Assembly (NCBI GenBank): GCA_009668975.1
Contig: SBEG01000005.1
Span: 1-64,000 of the forward strand
DNA length: 64,000 nt
Source of the DNA: Deltaproteobacteria bacterium
GTDB lineage: Bacteria; Desulfobacterota; Desulfuromonadia; Geobacterales; Geobacteraceae
Reading direction: 5' to 3'
Position numbers and translations under genes: made by a program. Below are positions 9,002-19,407 of the stretch, one piece after another; the first letter of the stretch is position 1; each line of letters opens with the position of its first letter. Below the pieces are notes generated by a model that ran no database searches, was not told where the DNA came from, and saw only the letters and a list, made by a program, of their open reading frames with translations.

Positions 9002-10204
9002 ATGATCATCATCGAACCTTATCGAGGAAAATCGGTCGCGGAGGAGCGCGTGGAAATCGTCGAACGCAAAGGGACGGGTCACCCCGATTTCATCTGCGAT
9101 TCCATCATGGAAGCTGTTTCAGTAGCACTCTGCGCTGAGTACCTCAAAGAATGCGGCACGATCCTCCACCATAACATCGACAAGGGACTCCTGGTTGCCG
9201 GCAAAGTTGCCAAACGCTACGGCGGCGGCAAGGTTCTCCAACCCATGGAACTGATTATCGGCGACCGGGCGACCTTCGAGGGTCCGGGCAAGACTCTGCC
9301 GGTCCGAGATATTGCCATTGATGCCGCCCGCCTCTGGATTCGCCAACACCTGCGCTTCGTGGACCCGGACAAGGACATCCTTTACCGGGTGGTGCTCGCT
9401 CCCGGTTCCGAAGAGTTGACCGATATTTTTTCCCGCCCGGGCGAGGTCCGCTGTGCCAACGACACATCGGCCGCGGTCGGCTACTACCCTTTAAGCCCAA
9501 CCGAAACAGCGGTCCTGCAACTGGAACGGCACCTGAACTCACCCCAGTTTAAAAAGGAATTTCCCCAAGCCGGTGAAGACATCAAGGTCATGGGCTTACG
9601 CAAGGGCACGAGCCTTGATCTGACCGTTGCCATGCCGCTCATTTCCCGTTTTATCGCCTCGGAGAAGGACTATTTTTCCCAGAAAGAAGCTATCCACTCG
9701 GCGATGCAGCAATTTGCTGAGCGACTCCCCTGGTTCAAAAAGACCTCGCTCCATTACAATACCCTTGATCAGCGTGGCAGAGGCCTAGGTGGAATCTATC
9801 TCAGCCTGACCGGCACCTCAGCCGAGGATGCCGATTCGGGCCAGGTGGGGCGAGGAAACCGGGTCAACGGTTTGATCTCTCTCAACAGACCGATGGGAAC
9901 CGAAGCCGCAGCCGGGAAAAACCCGCTGAGCCATGTGGGCAAGATCTACAACCAGCTCTCGCACAAGCTTGCCCGGGACATCTACCAGAACATCGGAGGA
10001 ATCAGGGAAGTGTACGTACTCCTGCTCAGCAGAATCGGTGCGCCCATCGACCGGCCGAGAATGGCTGCTGTACGGATCCTGCCGGAAAAGGGGCAGAAGG
10101 TGTCGGCCATGGCAGGGGCTGTGGAGGAAATCATCAAACGTGAACTTGCCGACATCAATAACTTCTGTCAGGCATTGGGGCGGGGTGAGTATCCGGTTTG
10201 CTGA
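9002..10204 (+). CDS. S-adenosylmethionine synthetase, archaeal type
   Basis: Protein of 400 aa belonging by motif to the archaeal-type methionine adenosyltransferase family, which makes S-adenosylmethionine from methionine and ATP. The N-terminal segment VERKGTGHPDFICDSIME is diagnostic and differs from the usual bacterial MetK start. The Gly-rich stretch GRGNRVNGLISLNRPMGTEA and NPLSHVGKIYN also fit the family. The ATG at 9002 follows GGGAGG. The upstream reading frame is open for 52 more codons, but no ribosome-binding site supports those starts. It stands alone, with ftsK before it and ftsZ convergent after it. Confidence 0.9.
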   Translation: MIIIEPYRGKSVAEERVEIVERKGTGHPDFICDSIMEAVSVALCAEYLKECGTILHHNIDKGLLVAGKVAKRYGGGKVLQPMELIIGDRATFEGPGKTLPVRDIAIDAARLWIRQHLRFVDPDKDILYRVVLAPGSEELTDIFSRPGEVRCANDTSAAVGYYPLSPTETAVLQLERHLNSPQFKKEFPQAGEDIKVMGLRKGTSLDLTVAMPLISRFIASEKDYFSQKEAIHSAMQQFAERLPWFKKTSLHYNTLDQRGRGLGGIYLSLTGTSAEDADSGQVGRGNRVNGLISLNRPMGTEAAAGKNPLSHVGKIYNQLSHKLARDIYQNIGGIREVYVLLLSRIGAPIDRPRMAAVRILPEKGQKVSAMAGAVEEIIKRELADINNFCQALGRGEYPVC

Positions 10205-10440
10205 GAGAACCATGTGGATTTGGAAAGAATTTCAAGGAGAGACCAAACGACGGAAACTACAGTGGAGTATTTAAGAGAAGACATCAGTGGCAGAAAAAGT
10301 TTTTTTCACTGAAGTGCGACAACACTTCTCCGGCAACCACTTGATTTAGCACAAGATATTTCTCAAACAGGAGGACCTGAGTAAGAGTGACAGTTCACCC
10401 GTCAAAGGGAATCCGGCGAACCGTGAAGGAAAAGGAACCC

Positions 10441-10486
10441 AAAAAGACCCCGGCCTTCCACGGAGGGGGAAGACGGAAAGCCGGGG
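10441..10486 (-). terminator. Terminator of the dcw cluster, after ftsZ
   Basis: On the minus strand a 12-bp stem (CCCCGGCTTTCC with GGAAGGCCGGGG, one G-U pair) is followed by TCTTTTT. A second hairpin, GCGGGCGT / ACGCCCGC at 10507-10533, stands between it and the ftsZ stop. In the rest of 10205-10440, a weak A/T-rich hairpin near 10284-10312 might end the MAT transcript. I see no supported gene there. Confidence 0.85.
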
Positions 10487-10550
10487 AAATGAAATTTTCT
10501 GGGGGTGCGGGCGTCAGTTGTGCCAACGCCCGCCGGTAGCAATGTTTAAA

Positions 10551-11702
10551 TCAGTCGACCGACTTGCGCAGGAAGGTCGGGATATCGTACTGGTCCTCTT
10601 CATCCATGAAAAAAGCCCGCTGCTTCATGGGGACTTCACGCTGCTGGCGCTCGATCCGCTTGAAGGTGGGAATTTCACGATTTACTTCTTCTGATGCGGG
10701 GGGAGCAACGCTCTTCAATTCGTGTTTGCTCTTTTCCAGGTCGAAACGATCGCCGAATCCGGTGGCGATAGCGGTGATCTTGACCATCTCGCCAAGGCTT
10801 TCATCGATGACCAGACCGACAATGATATTGGCATCTTCGTGGACCTTTTCGTGAATTACTTTGCTGGCGGCATCGAACTCATCCATGGTCATGGAGGAGG
10901 AACCGGTAATATTCACGAGCACACCTTTGGCGCCGGAGATGTCGATATCTTCCAGCAGCGGGCTTGAAATTGCCTTGGTTGCGGCTTCCACGGCCCGGTT
11001 TTCGCCGGTGGCAAGGCCGATACCCATCATAGCCATACCTCTTTCGCTCATGATGGCTTTCACGTCGGCAAAGTCCACATTGATGAGGCCGGAGGTGGTA
11101 ATGAGATCGGAAATACCCTGCACTGCCTGACGCAGGACGTCGTCCGACGGTTTGAAGGCATCAAGAATCGACATGGACTTGCCGGCCAGACCGAGCAGTC
11201 GATCGTTCGGGATGATAACCAGAGAATCCACGTGCTTTTTCAGTTCACGCACGCCGCTTTCCGCCTTGGCCAGACGAAGCTTGCCTTCGCGGGTAAAGGG
11301 CTTGGTCACGACACCGACCGTCAGTGCGCCGATTTCCTTTGCCACATCGGCAATCACCGGAGCGGCGCCCGTTCCGGTACCACCACCAAGGCCGGCCGCG
11401 ATGAAAATCATGTCGGCCCCTTTGAGTACCTCAGCCAGCTGCTCCCGGTTTTCCGCAGCGGCATCCCTGCCGACATTGGGATCGGCACCAGCCCCGAGAC
11501 CCTTGGTGAGTTGCCCGCCGAGCTGGATCTTCACCGGTGCCTTTGACATGCGCAGTGCCTGTGCATCGGTATTGGCGACAATGAAATCGATACCGTGTAA
11601 TTCACAGTCAATCATGGTATTCACCGCGTTGCCGCCGCCACCGCCAATTCCGATCACCTTGATCTTCGCGCTTTGGTCAATACTCTCGTCAAATTCAAAC
11701 AT
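10551..11702 (-). CDS. ftsZ: Cell division protein FtsZ
   Basis: Tubulin-like GTPase of 383 aa that polymerises into the division ring. [11 protein letters not shown] (about 20-30) and the tubulin signature GGGTGTG at 106-112 form the nucleotide pocket. The T7-loop region and [11 protein letters not shown] are present. The C-terminal peptide [11 protein letters not shown] is the conserved tail that binds FtsA and other partners, preceded by a short charged linker. It is the last gene of the dcw cluster, 50 bp after ftsA, and is followed by a strong terminator. Confidence 0.98.
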   Translation of the reverse strand: MFEFDESIDQSAKIKVIGIGGGGGNAVNTMIDCELHGIDFIVANTDAQALRMSKAPVKIQLGGQLTKGLGAGADPNVGRDAAAENREQLAEVLKGADMIFIAAGLGGGTGTGAAPVIADVAKEIGALTVGVVTKPFTREGKLRLAKAESGVRELKKHVDSLVIIPNDRLLGLAGKSMSILDAFKPSDDVLRQAVQGISDLITTSGLINVDFADVKAIMSERGMAMMGIGLATGENRAVEAATKAISSPLLEDIDISGAKGVLVNITGSSSMTMDEFDAASKVIHEKVHEDANIIVGLVIDESLGEMVKITAIATGFGDRFDLEKSKHELKSVAPPASEEVNREIPTFKRIERQQREVPMKQRAFFMDEEDQYDIPTFLRKSVD

Positions 11703-11752
11703 TTGCTACCCCCTTTTTGTTAAAAACCATGCAGAAACGCCATGTAAAATAC

Positions 11753-12988
11753 TTAAAAAAACTCTCCAAACCACTCTTTCATCCTGCGTGTGACCCTGCG
11801 GAAAACATTGTCGTCATTTTGAACCGTCGGGAACTCGCGGATGCCCTGATTTTTGCTTCCGTACACCACCAGTCCGACCCCGGTTGCATAAACCGGCGAA
11901 TTTACCACGTCCACCAGCCCGCCGATATTCTGCGGCACGCCGCGCCGGACCGGAAGGTTGAAAATCTGTTCCGCCAGTTCGGGCATGCCCTCCAGTATAG
12001 AGGTTCCACCGGTAATGACAACACCTGAAGCGATCTGATCATCGAAGCCCGATTTGACGATCTCCCGGTTGACCAGGGTAAAGATTTCCTCCATACGCGG
12101 CTCCAGTATTTCGGAAAGAAGTTGACGGGAAAGGACGCGCGGCTTTCGTCCTCCGACACTGGGAACCTCGATGGTCTCATCCTTACCGACCATGGAGGTG
12201 TAACAGCAGCCGTATTTCTGTTTGATCTTCTCCGCTTCCGCCATCGGGGTCCGGAGACCGACGGCGATGTCGTTGGTCAGGTGGTTGCCGCCAAGGGAAA
12301 GAACCGAGGTGTGTTTGATGGCACCGTCGACGAAGATTGCGATGTCGGTGGTGCCGCCGCCGATATCCACCAGGGCAACGCCGATTTCCTTCTCTTCGGG
12401 CGAGATGACCGCCTCGGAAGAAGCAAGCTGTTCGAGAACGATGTCCGCCACGTCAAGACCGGCGCGATTGCAGGACTTGATGATATTCTGGGCACTGGCC
12501 ACGGCACCGGTTACAATGTGCACCCGCGCCTCGAGGCGAACTCCGCTCATGCCGAGCGGTTCGCGAATCCCGTCCTGATCGTCGATGATGAATTCCTGGG
12601 GCAGGATGTGAATGACTTCCCGATCCATGGGAATCGCTATGGCTTTGGCCGCATCAATCACCCGTCGCACGTCATCGGGGGAAACCTCACGGTTCTTAAT
12701 GGCGATCACACCTTGCGAGTTAAAACCCTTGATATGCCCACCGGCAATCCCGGCATACACCGACTTGATTTCGCAGCCGGCCATCAACTCGGCCTCTTCA
12801 ATGGCCTTCTTGATGGAGGCAACAGTTGTTTCGATATTGATAACAACCCCTTTGCGGAGACCTCGGGACGGGCTGGTACCGATACCAACGATGTCGACAC
12901 CATCCTCGGTCACATTACCGACAATGGCACATATTTTCGTGGTGCCGATATCGAGCCCCACTATCAGATTTTCCCTTCTGTTGGCCAT
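11753..12988 (-). CDS. ftsA: Cell division protein FtsA
   Basis: Actin-like ATPase of 411 aa that tethers FtsZ to the membrane. VGLDIGTTKICAIVG is the phosphate-1 motif, GVALVDIGGGTTDIAIF is phosphate-2, and VVITGGTSILEGM is the adenosine motif. The C-terminal end MKEWFGEFF is a short amphipathic helix suited to membrane binding. The ATG at 12988 is chosen because GAGGAGGGGG lies just upstream; an in-frame start seven codons earlier would put that site inside the gene. It lies 17 bp after ftsQ. Confidence 0.97.
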   Translation of the reverse strand: MANRRENLIVGLDIGTTKICAIVGNVTEDGVDIVGIGTSPSRGLRKGVVINIETTVASIKKAIEEAELMAGCEIKSVYAGIAGGHIKGFNSQGVIAIKNREVSPDDVRRVIDAAKAIAIPMDREVIHILPQEFIIDDQDGIREPLGMSGVRLEARVHIVTGAVASAQNIIKSCNRAGLDVADIVLEQLASSEAVISPEEKEIGVALVDIGGGTTDIAIFVDGAIKHTSVLSLGGNHLTNDIAVGLRTPMAEAEKIKQKYGCCYTSMVGKDETIEVPSVGGRKPRVLSRQLLSEILEPRMEEIFTLVNREIVKSGFDDQIASGVVITGGTSILEGMPELAEQIFNLPVRRGVPQNIGGLVDVVNSPVYATGVGLVVYGSKNQGIREFPTVQNDDNVFRRVTRRMKEWFGEFF

Positions 12989-13005
12989 GGACCCCCTCCT
13001 CTTTA

Positions 13006-13836
13006 TCACACCTTTTTTACGACAATTTTATCCGCATAATTCAAATCAACATATTCAAGTGAGGCAATCTGCGATGTCAATTCCTGATAGATTCGGCTGA
13101 AGCGCGCCAGTTTCCCTTCAAAATCGGAGTTGCCGAGTTTCACCGGAATTCCACCCTGGACGGTAAAAAGCGTAAAGCCGTAGCCTTTGTCCAGGTGAAT
13201 CTCGGAGACATCACTCAGGCGAAACACGTTCCCCTTTTTCAGCAGATCCATAATGCCGAGAGCCGTAGTCAGCATTTTTTTCATGCCATCGGCATCCTTC
13301 AGCAAATCCTCTTCCGTGATTCCGGTAAGAACCGGAAAATCAAGCCGGTCGCCCTCGGTCAACGGTTTGAAAATCTCCCCCTTGGCATCGAGGTAGTAGA
13401 GGTAACCCATGTTCACCACGGCCACCGGCACCCGCTCGGTAATCTCGATGGAAAGTGTGCCGGGAAAGCGCCGCCGCACCTTCAGTTTCTCGATCCAGGG
13501 ATTCTTTTCCAGCTGCTCCGCCACATGCTGCAGTTCAAGCTTGAGCAGGGAATCCCCAAGTTTGGCTCCGGTTAGACTGACAATTTCATCGCGCGAAAGT
13601 TGCCGCATGCGGGACACTTCGATTCGCTCCAGCTTGAAAAACGTCGCCTTGGCAAAAACTTCGTAGGCTTCCGTAGCAACAGTCCAGACCAGGGTAATCA
13701 GAATGAATACCGCGCAGACCCGGGCGGTTTTTTTGAGCATGCGCCGAAACTGGATCGGCTTGCGCGGCTTGCGCTCACGCTTCTGACGATTCCGGTTTCG
13801 CTGGGGATTCTGTTTTTTGTGATGCATGTCTCGCAT
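13006..13836 (-). CDS. ftsQ: Cell division protein FtsQ
   Basis: Bitopic divisome protein of 276 aa. It has a very basic cytoplasmic tail (residues 1-35), one membrane helix (about 38-56), a POTRA domain starting FFKLERIEVSRMRQLSRDE, and an extracytoplasmic FtsQ domain (LEKNPWIEKLKVRRRFPGT). It links the Z-ring proteins to the peptidoglycan machinery through FtsB and FtsL. It lies between ddl and ftsA in the usual order. MHHKKQN three codons in is an alternative start. Confidence 0.93.
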   Translation of the reverse strand: MRDMHHKKQNPQRNRNRQKRERKPRKPIQFRRMLKKTARVCAVFILITLVWTVATEAYEVFAKATFFKLERIEVSRMRQLSRDEIVSLTGAKLGDSLLKLELQHVAEQLEKNPWIEKLKVRRRFPGTLSIEITERVPVAVVNMGYLYYLDAKGEIFKPLTEGDRLDFPVLTGITEEDLLKDADGMKKMLTTALGIMDLLKKGNVFRLSDVSEIHLDKGYGFTLFTVQGGIPVKLGNSDFEGKLARFSRIYQELTSQIASLEYVDLNYADKIVVKKV

Positions 13837-13866
13837 GGGCCACCGCCGACGGCGTATTTCTTCTCT

Positions 13867-14802
13867 CTAGGCGCTTATTTTCAAAGAAGCGGAAAGCAAT
13901 ATTCTCTCCAGTAATTCACCAAAAGAAATGCCGACCCCGCCGGCAATTTCAGGGAAAAGGCTGAGAGCTGTCATCCCCGGAAGGGTGTTGACCTCCAGAA
14001 TGTAGCATTCTTCCTGCGGGGTAACAAGCAGATCTACACGGCTGTAATCACTGCAGCCAAGGGCTCGATGGGCAAGAACCCCGACCTGCAAGGCCTTACG
14101 GTACAGAGCCTCCGGCAGCGGAGCAGGAAAAATATGTTCCGCCATGCCCGGGGTATATTTTGCCTCGAAATCGTAGAATTCGTTGCGAGGCACGATCTCA
14201 ATGGCGCCGAGGGCCTGGTCGCCGAGAATCCCCACTTGTACCTCGCGCGCGGCAATAAATTGTTCCAGGAGGACTTCATTGTCATAGCGGAATGCCAATT
14301 CGAGAGCTGCCGGGATTCCCTCGGGGGTTTTGACGATACTGACGCCGACCGATGAGCCTTCCTGGGACGGTTTTACCACCACTGGAAAGGGGAAATCGAG
14401 GGTTGACAGGTCAAGCGACTCGCCTCTCCTCAGGACCCGGTAGGGAGCAACCAGGAGACCGGCTGACTGGAACGCGGCCTTGGCGAAAATCTTGTTCATG
14501 GCCAGGGCACTGGCCAAAACTCCGGAACCGGTATAGGGTATCCCCAGCATTTCCAGGAGGCCCTGGACCGCACCATCTTCGCCATAACGGCCATGGAGGG
14601 CCACAAAGGCTAACTCGATACCGGCATCGGCAAGTTTACGCGCCAGATTCCGGTCAACGTCTATGGCCAGCGCATCGTATCCCATGGCTAAAAGAGCTTC
14701 GCACACGGCAGTTCCGCTCTTGAGGGAAACCTCGCGCTCCGCGGAAAGACCACCGTATAAGACCCCGATTTTTTTCGCTTTGAGTTCTTCTCGTGACATC
14801 AT
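13867..14802 (-). CDS. ddl: D-alanine--D-alanine ligase
   Basis: ATP-grasp ligase of 311 aa making the D-Ala-D-Ala dipeptide for peptidoglycan. Motifs in order: [18 protein letters not shown] at the N terminus, [33 protein letters not shown] in the ATP-grasp lid, and [18 protein letters not shown] with the Mg-binding Glu/Asn. Length is normal. Two adjacent ATG codons could start it; both share the same weak upstream purine stretch. It sits between murB and ftsQ, 26 and 30 bp from each. Confidence 0.96.
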   Translation of the reverse strand: MMSREELKAKKIGVLYGGLSAEREVSLKSGTAVCEALLAMGYDALAIDVDRNLARKLADAGIELAFVALHGRYGEDGAVQGLLEMLGIPYTGSGVLASALAMNKIFAKAAFQSAGLLVAPYRVLRRGESLDLSTLDFPFPVVVKPSQEGSSVGVSIVKTPEGIPAALELAFRYDNEVLLEQFIAAREVQVGILGDQALGAIEIVPRNEFYDFEAKYTPGMAEHIFPAPLPEALYRKALQVGVLAHRALGCSDYSRVDLLVTPQEECYILEVNTLPGMTALSLFPEIAGGVGISFGELLERILLSASLKISA

Positions 14803-14828
14803 TTCGTCTCTATCCTACCCTTCCGAAT

Positions 14829-15740
14829 CTAGCGTTTCCGGTCTTCGCCTACTATTATGACTTCTTCCTGCAGTTCGACCCCGTAGTGTTCACGGACCGT
14901 TTCCTTAACCCTGGCCGCAAGGGCCAGGAAATCCGCAGCGGAAGCCTCACCCCTGTTCACCAGGAAGTTGGCGTGAATGGTGGAAACTTCCGCTCCGCCA
15001 ATTCGCAATCCCCGCAGTCCGGCACCATCGATAAAATGCCAGGCAGGCCCTTCGGCGGGGTTCTTGAAGAACGAACCGGCATTGGGGTAGCCCACCTGCT
15101 GGGTTATACGCCGCTTCTCAAGGAAGCCTGCAATACGACCCCCGATTACGCTCGGGTCGGCCTTTGTGAGCCGGAAGGCAGCCTTGATGACAATCTCTCC
15201 CTGCTCAAGGATCAGGAAACGGTAGCCGAAAACCAGCTGCGACTTCTCCCGTTTCGTCAGGGTCCGGTCCTTCAAGGTTACCAGGGTTTCCAGCGAATCG
15301 GTGATCTCCCCGCCGCCGGCGCCGGCATTCATTGCCAGCGCGCCCCCCAGTCGCCCCGGAATTCCCACGAGAAATTCCAGGCCTGACAATCCTTCTTTGC
15401 GGCAAAAGCGGACCAGCGCGCCATTCTCGACACCTGCTCCGGCCTGCACCATGCAATCCCCTTCTCTTTCCAGCAGATTCAATCTTTCCAGGGAGATGAC
15501 ACAACCCCTGATGCCGCCATCCCGAACCAGAAGGTTATATCCTCCGCCAACCACCAGGAACGGTATTTCATACTCGCCCAGAAGAGTCAGCAGACTCTGC
15601 AGATCATCCGTATCCGTGGGCACGACAAACCAGTCAGCCGGTCCCCCGACCCGCAACGAGGTGTGCCGCGCCATCAGTTCAGAGCGAAGTACCGTGCCGC
15701 GAATCTCCCGCACGATACGTTCGGAGAAAGCTTTTATCAC
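14829..15740 (-). CDS. murB: UDP-N-acetylenolpyruvoylglucosamine reductase
   Basis: FAD flavoprotein of 303 aa that reduces enolpyruvyl-UDP-GlcNAc to UDP-MurNAc. FAD-binding motifs are visible: [16 protein letters not shown], then [15 protein letters not shown] and [20 protein letters not shown]. The [18 protein letters not shown] and [11 protein letters not shown] segments mark the short type II MurB group, which lacks the extra loop of the E. coli enzyme. Its start overlaps the murC stop by four bases (ATGA), indicating coupled translation. Confidence 0.96.
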   Translation of the reverse strand: MIKAFSERIVREIRGTVLRSELMARHTSLRVGGPADWFVVPTDTDDLQSLLTLLGEYEIPFLVVGGGYNLLVRDGGIRGCVISLERLNLLEREGDCMVQAGAGVENGALVRFCRKEGLSGLEFLVGIPGRLGGALAMNAGAGGGEITDSLETLVTLKDRTLTKREKSQLVFGYRFLILEQGEIVIKAAFRLTKADPSVIGGRIAGFLEKRRITQQVGYPNAGSFFKNPAEGPAWHFIDGAGLRGLRIGGAEVSTIHANFLVNRGEASAADFLALAARVKETVREHYGVELQEEVIIVGEDRKR

Positions 15741-17113
15741 GGCTCTTTTGCCAGCTTCTGCAGCAGCAGTTCTCCGGTCTGCCAGATGTTGCCAGCACCG
15801 AGCGTCAGCAGAATATCTCCCGGTTTCAGGATCGCCTGCAAGTGTTCCACCAACTCCTCGCGATCAGAGATATGGGAAACATCCTTCTGCCCATGCTGCC
15901 TGACGCTGCGGGCCAGCGCCTCGGCGGTCACCCCTTCGATCGGCTCCTCCCCCGCAGGGTAGATATCCGTCAGGATCAGTACGTCGGCATCATGAAACGC
16001 CTTGACGAATTCGTCGTACAATTCCTTGGTCCGGGTGTAGCGATGCGGCTGAAAGACAACCACGAGACGCCGGTCCCAGCCACCTGAAGCCGCCGCCAGA
16101 GTTGCGCGGATTTCCGTCGGGTGGTGCCCGTAGTCATCGACCACCATGATGTCGTTCACTTCACCCTTTACCTGGAAGCGCCGCCCTACTCCGCCGAAAT
16201 CCCGGAAGCCCTCCTGGATCACCGAAAAAGGAACATTGAGCTCAAGGGCCACACCGATTGCGGCCAGGGCATTGAGGACATTATGGGCACCCGGCATCTT
16301 GAAACTGATCTCACCGAGCCGCTCGCCGCGGTACTGGGCCACAAAGGACGTGGAAAGCCCTTCCAGCTTGATATCACAGGCCCGGATATCCGCCTGGGCA
16401 CTGAGGCCGTAGGTGAGAAAGCGCTTATTGACCCGGGGAATGATGTCTGCCACGTTGTCATTATCAATACAGAGGACCGTCAGTCCGTAAAAAGGCACCT
16501 TGTTGATGAATTCCACAAAGGTATCCTTGATTTCCTCAATCCCGCTGTAGAAATCAAGGTGATCCGCATCGATATTGGTGACGACGGCAATGGTCGGCGA
16601 TAATTTCAGGAAAGAACCATCCGATTCGTCCGCCTCGGCCACGAGGAATTTCCCCTGCCCCAGCCGGGCGTTACTGCCGAGCGAATTGAGGCGGCCACCG
16701 ATGACAATGGTCGGATCGATCCCGGCATACCCCAAGAGAGTCGCAACCATCGATGTGGTGGTGGTCTTGCCATGGGTACCGGCAATGGCAATACCATACT
16801 TCATCCGCATGAGTTCGGCCAGCATCTCAGCGCGGGGAATTACCGGGATGAGATGTTCGCGCGCTTCCTGGACTTCGGGGTTGTCACTCTTTACAGCACT
16901 GGAGATAACCACCACGTCCGCACCGGCAACATTCTCCCGCACATGACCGTAGAAAATCTCCCCGCCCAGTGAGGCAAGCCGCTCGGTTATTTCCGACTTG
17001 CGGAGGTCTGATCCGGAGACTTTGTACCCCAGGTTCAGGAGCACCTCGGCTATGCCGCTCATCCCGATACCGCCGATTCCAACAAAATGGATTTTCTCAA
17101 TTCTTCCGTACAT
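15737..17113 (-). CDS. murC: UDP-N-acetylmuramate--L-alanine ligase
   Basis: Cytoplasmic Mur ligase of 458 aa adding L-Ala to UDP-MurNAc. [18 protein letters not shown] is the UDP-binding N-terminal motif, [14 protein letters not shown] the ATP-binding P-loop, and [12 protein letters not shown] the signature near the C-terminal domain. Length is usual. It overlaps murB by four bases. The 102 bp between it and murG holds no gene and no clear promoter. Confidence 0.97.
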   Translation of the reverse strand: MYGRIEKIHFVGIGGIGMSGIAEVLLNLGYKVSGSDLRKSEITERLASLGGEIFYGHVRENVAGADVVVISSAVKSDNPEVQEAREHLIPVIPRAEMLAELMRMKYGIAIAGTHGKTTTTSMVATLLGYAGIDPTIVIGGRLNSLGSNARLGQGKFLVAEADESDGSFLKLSPTIAVVTNIDADHLDFYSGIEEIKDTFVEFINKVPFYGLTVLCIDNDNVADIIPRVNKRFLTYGLSAQADIRACDIKLEGLSTSFVAQYRGERLGEISFKMPGAHNVLNALAAIGVALELNVPFSVIQEGFRDFGGVGRRFQVKGEVNDIMVVDDYGHHPTEIRATLAAASGGWDRRLVVVFQPHRYTRTKELYDEFVKAFHDADVLILTDIYPAGEEPIEGVTAEALARSVRQHGQKDVSHISDREELVEHLQAILKPGDILLTLGAGNIWQTGELLLQKLAKEP

Positions 17114-17215
17114 GGCGCCTTCTTCTTCAGTTTGATTTCACTACGATAAGTTAGCAAAAGATGTCAGCGGGCTAGCGTCAGAAATCTCATGCCTCGCGCT
17201 GCCGCAATCTCAAAG

Positions 17216-18307
17216 TCAGGACGCAAGCATCGCGTCTACAATCAACTTCGCCGCATCCGGGCGTGCCATTGCCGCGGCTTTTTGGCCGGCCGACTTGCGG
17301 ACCAGCGGATTCCGCTCCAGTTCTTCGATCATTGCCGACAACCTTTTTCCGGACAATTCCCGGTCCAGAATCATGAACCCGGCTCCCTTTTCCACCAGCG
17401 CCTCGGCATTCTTTCGCTGATGATCGTCCGTGGCATAGGGATAGGGCACAAAAATACAGGCCTTACCACAGGCGGTCACCTCGGCAATGGTGGTTGCCCC
17501 GGCCCGGCAGAGAATCAGGTCGGCCTTCTGATAGGCATCGGCCATGTTATCGATAAACGGCACCACTTCTGCGCAAAAATTTTCATGCAGATACGCCTGA
17601 CGAACCTCTTCCAGATCTTGCTCGCCGGTCTGGTGGGTGATGGTAATGCGCTCCCTCAGAGCAGACAACTCCGGCAGCGACTCGATCATCGCCATATTGA
17701 TCCGGTGAGCTCCGGCACTGCCACCGAAGACCAGCAGGCGAAAGCCTTTTCCATTACCATTGCAGTTGCCATTTGGCTTTTTACCCTCCTGCAGCTTCTC
17801 GAGGATTTGCTTCCGCAACGGGTTTCCGGTCAGGAGCAGCTTAGCAGCAGGCACATGCCGACGCGACTCCTCCAGCGAGATGAAAACTTTCTTCACTACC
17901 TTGGCCAGGATCCGGTTCGTCAGGCCCGGCAGGGCATTCTGTTCATGAATGAAACATTTGCAGGAGCTGTTGCGGGCAGCCAGAACCAGGGGACCCGAGG
18001 CATAACCGCCAACTCCGAGAACCAGGTCGGGTTTGAAAGAGCGGATGATACTCCGCGACTGCGCATAGCCACGCAACAACAGCCAGATCCCTTTCAGCTT
18101 CGAAAAAGTACTTTTACCCCGCATGCCGGTCGTGGCGATGCATTCCAGATGGTAGCCGGCCTTAGGCAGAACCCTGGCTTCAATGCCTCTCTCCGTACCG
18201 ACAAACAGTACCTCGTTGCGCGGATCCCGTGTCAGGAATTCCTCGGCAACAGCAATGCCCGGGAAAAGATGTCCACCTGTGCCACCGCCAGCAATTAACA
18301 ATTTCAT
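17216..18307 (-). CDS. murG: Lipid II synthase MurG
   Basis: Membrane-associated GT-B glycosyltransferase of 363 aa that transfers GlcNAc to lipid I to make lipid II. IAGGGTGGHLFPGIAVAEEF is the N-terminal G-loop that holds the lipid substrate. LVFGGSAGAHRIN is a second glycine-rich loop, and LILCRAGATTIAEVTACGKA with PYPYATDDHQRKNAE binds UDP-GlcNAc. A short Asn/Gly/Lys tract (NGNCNGNGKG) lies in the linker between the halves. Start and ftsW stop overlap as ATGA. Confidence 0.97.
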   Translation of the reverse strand: MKLLIAGGGTGGHLFPGIAVAEEFLTRDPRNEVLFVGTERGIEARVLPKAGYHLECIATTGMRGKSTFSKLKGIWLLLRGYAQSRSIIRSFKPDLVLGVGGYASGPLVLAARNSSCKCFIHEQNALPGLTNRILAKVVKKVFISLEESRRHVPAAKLLLTGNPLRKQILEKLQEGKKPNGNCNGNGKGFRLLVFGGSAGAHRINMAMIESLPELSALRERITITHQTGEQDLEEVRQAYLHENFCAEVVPFIDNMADAYQKADLILCRAGATTIAEVTACGKACIFVPYPYATDDHQRKNAEALVEKGAGFMILDRELSGKRLSAMIEELERNPLVRKSAGQKAAAMARPDAAKLIVDAMLAS

Positions 18308-19407
18308 GGCGACACCCGGACCCGGGAAGAGATGTTGAGCAGGATCCCCATGGCAAAAAGCGTAATTATCAGGGAACTACCCCCATAGCTGATGAAGGGC
18401 AGCGCCAACCCCTTGGTCGGGAACAGACCGGTGACCACGGCAATATTAACAAATGCCTCAATCCCGATCAGGGTGGTAATACCGAAAGCCAGGGATCTGC
18501 CGAAGGTGTCCTCAGCATACAGGGCAACCCGGATTCCCCGCATCACCAGCAGGAAAAACATCGCGGAAATAACCATGAATCCGAGAAAACCCAGTTCTTC
18601 GCTCACCACGGAAAAGATGAAGTCGGTATGAGCTTCCGGCAGATAAAATAGCTTTTGCTTCCCCTCGCCAAGCCCTTGGCCGAACAGCCCGCCGGTTCCG
18701 ACCGCAATCCATGACTGGATGATCTGAAAACCGGTATTGGTCGGGTCTTCCCAGGGATCGAGAAAGGCCATGATGCGGCGGCGGCGGTAATCGACATTCA
18801 TAATGGCGAAATAGAGAAACGGCAGCGCCAGCAACACCATGGACAGAATGTAGGTAAGCCTGGTTCCGGCGGCAAACAGCATGGCCATTGCAACCGCCCC
18901 GAGGGTCAGGGAAGAGCCGAGATCCGGCTGCTTCAGCAGGAACAGCAACATCACCGCCAGGACAACCATGTACGGCAGGAATCCGGTCGAAAACTGTTTT
19001 ACCTTGTCCTGTTTTTTGTCGAGCGAATAGGCCATATACATGATAAAGGCAATCTTGGCGATTTCCGAAGGCTGCAGGGAAAACCCCGGCAGTCTTATCC
19101 AGCGCGACGAGCCACCGGCGCTGCCGCCGATGCCCGGGATCAGGACCAGGCCCAATAGAACCAGACAGGCGATCAGGATCGGTACCGCGGCTTTTTTCCA
19201 GAAATGGTAATCAATCCGCATGGCGCCGATCATGGCGCCGATGCCGAGAAAGAGAAAAATCCCCTGACGCTTCAAAAAATAGAATTCATCGTGATATTTC
19301 TTCGCCGCCATGATCGATGAGGAGGAGTAGACCATGACCACACCGAAGCAGGTCAAGGCCACCACCATGAGCACGATAATCAGATCGTATCCTTCGGATC
19401 TGTTCAC
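18304..19407 (-). CDS. ftsW: Peptidoglycan glycosyltransferase FtsW
   Basis: SEDS-family polytopic membrane protein of 367 aa that polymerises lipid II at the septum with FtsI. About ten hydrophobic helices are visible. KKQDKVKQFSTG lies in a loop, KQPDLGSSLTLGAVAMAML carries the SEDS catalytic-Asp region, and LPFISYGGSSLI is the conserved late motif. It starts with GTG immediately after the murD stop (TAG then GTG), with AGGCGGA as ribosome-binding site inside the end of murD. Confidence 0.96.
   Translation of the reverse strand: MNRSEGYDLIIVLMVVALTCFGVVMVYSSSSIMAAKKYHDEFYFLKRQGIFLFLGIGAMIGAMRIDYHFWKKAAVPILIACLVLLGLVLIPGIGGSAGGSSRWIRLPGFSLQPSEIAKIAFIMYMAYSLDKKQDKVKQFSTGFLPYMVVLAVMLLFLLKQPDLGSSLTLGAVAMAMLFAAGTRLTYILSMVLLALPFLYFAIMNVDYRRRRIMAFLDPWEDPTNTGFQIIQSWIAVGTGGLFGQGLGEGKQKLFYLPEAHTDFIFSVVSEELGFLGFMVISAMFFLLVMRGIRVALYAEDTFGRSLAFGITTLIGIEAFVNIAVVTGLFPTKGLALPFISYGGSSLIITLFAMGILLNISSRVRVSP

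Noticed and set aside
10381-10542. A 50-codon GTG frame after the MAT gene behind AGGAGG (plus strand)
   Set aside because: It runs straight through the ftsZ terminator stem and the second hairpin, the ribosome-binding site is badly spaced, and the peptide is low-complexity and basic.
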